From: an uncultured Bacteroidales bacterium
GTDB lineage: Bacteria > Bacteroidota > Bacteroidia > Bacteroidales > UBA932
Length of the DNA stretch: 18,019 bases
Assembly: GCA_900546395.1 (NCBI GenBank)
Contig: URDD01000052.1
Span: 1 to 18,019, forward strand
Reading direction: 5' to 3'
Part shown: piece by piece, positions 16,202-18,019 of the stretch
Layout of the letters: each line of letters begins with the position of its first letter
Position numbering within the stretch: the first letter of the stretch is position 1
Notes under the pieces: generated by a model
Told to the model about the DNA's origin: nothing
Database searches by the model: none
What the model saw: the letters and a program-made list of their open reading frames with translations, nothing else
Made by a program: the position numbers and the translations under genes

Positions 16202-17998
16202 ATGAATAGATTATACAACATAGTATTAGCGTCTTTGGTTGCTCTCGGCGGCCTTTGGTCCTGTGCGGTAGAGGATATGCCTATGGAAGAGGTCAAAGGC
16301 GGCATTGATAGTGACATTATCAATATTTCCACACAGATTACTGACTGTTCCGACCCGCTTGTGAAAAATCCACAGTTGGGAGAGGATGGCAGCGGAAACT
16401 TCTCAAAAAGGGATAGGATCTCCCTTTTCATTACTCCTGAGGGCGGTCAGTCTGCTATCAGTAGTGTTTTGACGCTCGGTTCTGAAGGTTGGACTCCTCA
16501 GCTGAAGTGGTCTGAGATTGGGGCGACAATGGCTGATTTCAATGCTTTCTACCCAGTGATTAACGGTGCGGAGGGTGAGTATATGCACTCTATTTCTGAA
16601 AATCAGAGTGATGCTACTGAATATCGTGTGTCGGATTTGCTATCTGCTCACGTTACTGCTTCCAAGGGTGAGCCTGTCAACTTGAATTTTACCCATCTTA
16701 TGAGTAGGGTGAAGGTGGTGCTTTCTGCTGCAGGGGAGACTACTCCGGAGGATTTGGCTTCTGCTGTCGTGCGCGTGAAGTCGAGTGCTGCTGTTACTGT
16801 CGATTTGATTGATTTGACTTTGGGTCAGGCATCTGAAAATCAGGTGAATGTAGTGGCTATGCGTTCCGGAGATGTTTTCCGTGCTGTTGTCGCTCCTCAG
16901 GAACTTACTAAGGAGTGGAAAGAGACTTCTTGGATTGAAGTGGAAGTCGGAGGTAAGACTTACGACTTCCAGGCTCCTTCAACTTTGGGCTCTCAGTCTT
17001 TCACAAGGCTTGAGCCTGGCAAGGAGGTTACTATCAATCTGACATTGAACCGTAAGCCAGTAGTGCCGGAACCCGAGCCAGAGCCTCAGCCTGAGGATTT
17101 CGCCGGTAAGACTGTGTGGGTGAAGGGATTGAAGAATATTCCGGATCCGAGCACATGGAAGAAGATTGAGACTGTTCCTGCTCCAAGGTATGGCCTGAAG
17201 TGGGATGCTTCATACGGCTGGTATGATTGTAAGAAGATTTATCCTAACGGTAAGAGCTATGGTCCTGTTCAGGAAGGTCTTTCAGGTGGAGATGATAAGA
17301 ATCTCTGCTGGGCAGCTACTGCTGCAAACATGATTTACTGGTGGCTGGATACCAATAAGGATTATATCGAAAGGTATGGAAAATATACCGGTCCTAAGAA
17401 TTATGGTTCTGACAGCGATGCTGGAGACAAAGAATGGCAGAAGCATTTTCATGCCGGAATATTTGATTTCTTTAAGGATAATTTTGGGAATGACGGCTAT
17501 GATGTAAATGGTGTTCTCAACTGGTTCTTTACAGGAAGAGGTGCAAATGATCTTGGAGTCAGCGCTTCAAAAGCATCTTTCTTCAAGGATATTCTTGGCT
17601 CCGGTGCGATTGCTTCTGAACTATACGGAGTAGATGGGGGACGATTTACGCAAGTTGTCAAGGATGCCCTTGCTGCCGGAAAGGTTATCGGCTTTAATCA
17701 TACTTTCCCTAATAGAACTCTTCATGCGATTAACCTTTGGGGTGCTACTTTCGATGAGTCCGGTGAGATAACTCATATCTATGTGACTGACAGTAATAAC
17801 GGTCAATATGCCGGCCCAAGTCAGTTTGAGGGTGAAATCCTTACTCGTGCAGGTCTTGAGAAGCGTGCTGTTAAGGTCATTGATGGTGATACTTGTATGG
17901 AGAGTAGTTCTCCTGGTAAATTCTCACTTCCTATCGTGAATGTCTATACGATAGATCCGATGAAGGATAAGTGGGAAGCATACTTCCGAACTCATTAA
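16202..17998 (+). CDS. Fimbrillin-like domain fused to IdeS/Mac-type cysteine protease (peptidase C66), lipoprotein
   Basis: A 598-residue lipoprotein (lipobox LWSC, Cys21). Residues about 30-283 are a fimbrillin-like domain paralogous to the preceding gene. A Pro-Glu-rich linker (about 286-299) leads to a C-terminal domain (303-598) that matches streptococcal IdeS along its length: VWVKG near the start (IdeS VWTKG), GWYD, NLCWAATAANMIYWWLDTNKD (IdeS LLCGAATAGNMLHWWFDQNKD), HAINLWGATFD (IdeS HVINLWGADFD) and YVTDSNN. The catalytic set is Lys345, Cys369, His508 and Asp530; IdeS's second aspartate is Asn532 here. IdeS cuts IgG at the lower hinge; the substrate of this homologue is unknown. In-frame TTGs precede the ATG, but the ATG gives a proper lipoprotein signal. 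The gene is complete, ending 21 bp before the window edge. Confidence 0.92.
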   Translation: MNRLYNIVLASLVALGGLWSCAVEDMPMEEVKGGIDSDIINISTQITDCSDPLVKNPQLGEDGSGNFSKRDRISLFITPEGGQSAISSVLTLGSEGWTPQLKWSEIGATMADFNAFYPVINGAEGEYMHSISENQSDATEYRVSDLLSAHVTASKGEPVNLNFTHLMSRVKVVLSAAGETTPEDLASAVVRVKSSAAVTVDLIDLTLGQASENQVNVVAMRSGDVFRAVVAPQELTKEWKETSWIEVEVGGKTYDFQAPSTLGSQSFTRLEPGKEVTINLTLNRKPVVPEPEPEPQPEDFAGKTVWVKGLKNIPDPSTWKKIETVPAPRYGLKWDASYGWYDCKKIYPNGKSYGPVQEGLSGGDDKNLCWAATAANMIYWWLDTNKDYIERYGKYTGPKNYGSDSDAGDKEWQKHFHAGIFDFFKDNFGNDGYDVNGVLNWFFTGRGANDLGVSASKASFFKDILGSGAIASELYGVDGGRFTQVVKDALAAGKVIGFNHTFPNRTLHAINLWGATFDESGEITHIYVTDSNNGQYAGPSQFEGEILTRAGLEKRAVKVIDGDTCMESSSPGKFSLPIVNVYTIDPMKDKWEAYFRTH

Positions 17999-18019
17999 TA
18001 GAAGGAGCCGACCCTTTTG

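Noticed and set aside
17999..18019. Possible terminator arm after the protease gene
   Set aside because: The window ends before any second arm can be seen.

Overview
The window looks like a Bacteroidales chromosome (Bacteroidota). The evidence is a SusC/SusD pair, Bacteroidetes-type -33/-7 promoter boxes (TTTG and TAnnTTTG), BACON and DUF1735 domains, fimbrillin-like lipoproteins and an ECF sigma/FecR pair. I cannot name a genus. No RNA gene, CRISPR array or transposase was seen.

Layout. Left edge (1-1058): two small minus-strand genes of unknown function, the second behind a near-perfect Bacteroidetes promoter. 1059-2327: a complete arginine deiminase, ending 12 bp from a convergent ECF sigma factor gene (2340-2930, minus). 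2931-3176: a divergent intergenic region holding the sigma promoter and an AT-rich hairpin. One hairpin arm lies in a 25-bp sequence repeated exactly at 15173-15197. 3177-4133: FecR-type anti-sigma factor. 4191-15093: a tightly packed PUL (polysaccharide utilisation locus) of SusC with an STN signalling domain, SusD, a catalytically dead GH18-like lipoprotein, a DUF1735-LamG lipoprotein, a BACON-DUF1735-GH18 endoglycosidase with intact catalytic residues, and a triple-BACON-LamG lipoprotein. It ends in a strong intrinsic terminator (15112-15141). 15218-17998: a second transcription unit with a fimbrillin-like lipoprotein followed by a fimbrillin-like domain fused to an IdeS/Mac-type (peptidase family C66) cysteine protease.

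How it may work together. The GH18 enzyme resembles Endo H/BT3987-type endo-beta-N-acetylglucosaminidases, which release N-glycans from glycoproteins. The dead GH18, LamG and BACON lipoproteins look like surface glycan-binding proteins, and SusC/SusD would import the released glycan. Cargo binding to SusC would be signalled through its STN domain to FecR and the sigma factor, the mode typical of host-glycan PULs. The most interesting point is the neighbouring IdeS-like protease. In streptococci, IdeS and the GH18 enzyme EndoS both attack IgG. Here a GH18 N-glycanase and an IdeS-fold protease are encoded side by side as predicted surface lipoproteins of a gut-type bacterium. This suggests a system that cuts and deglycosylates immunoglobulin or another host glycoprotein. 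The immunoglobulin target is inference; the domain assignments come from motifs visible in the sequence.
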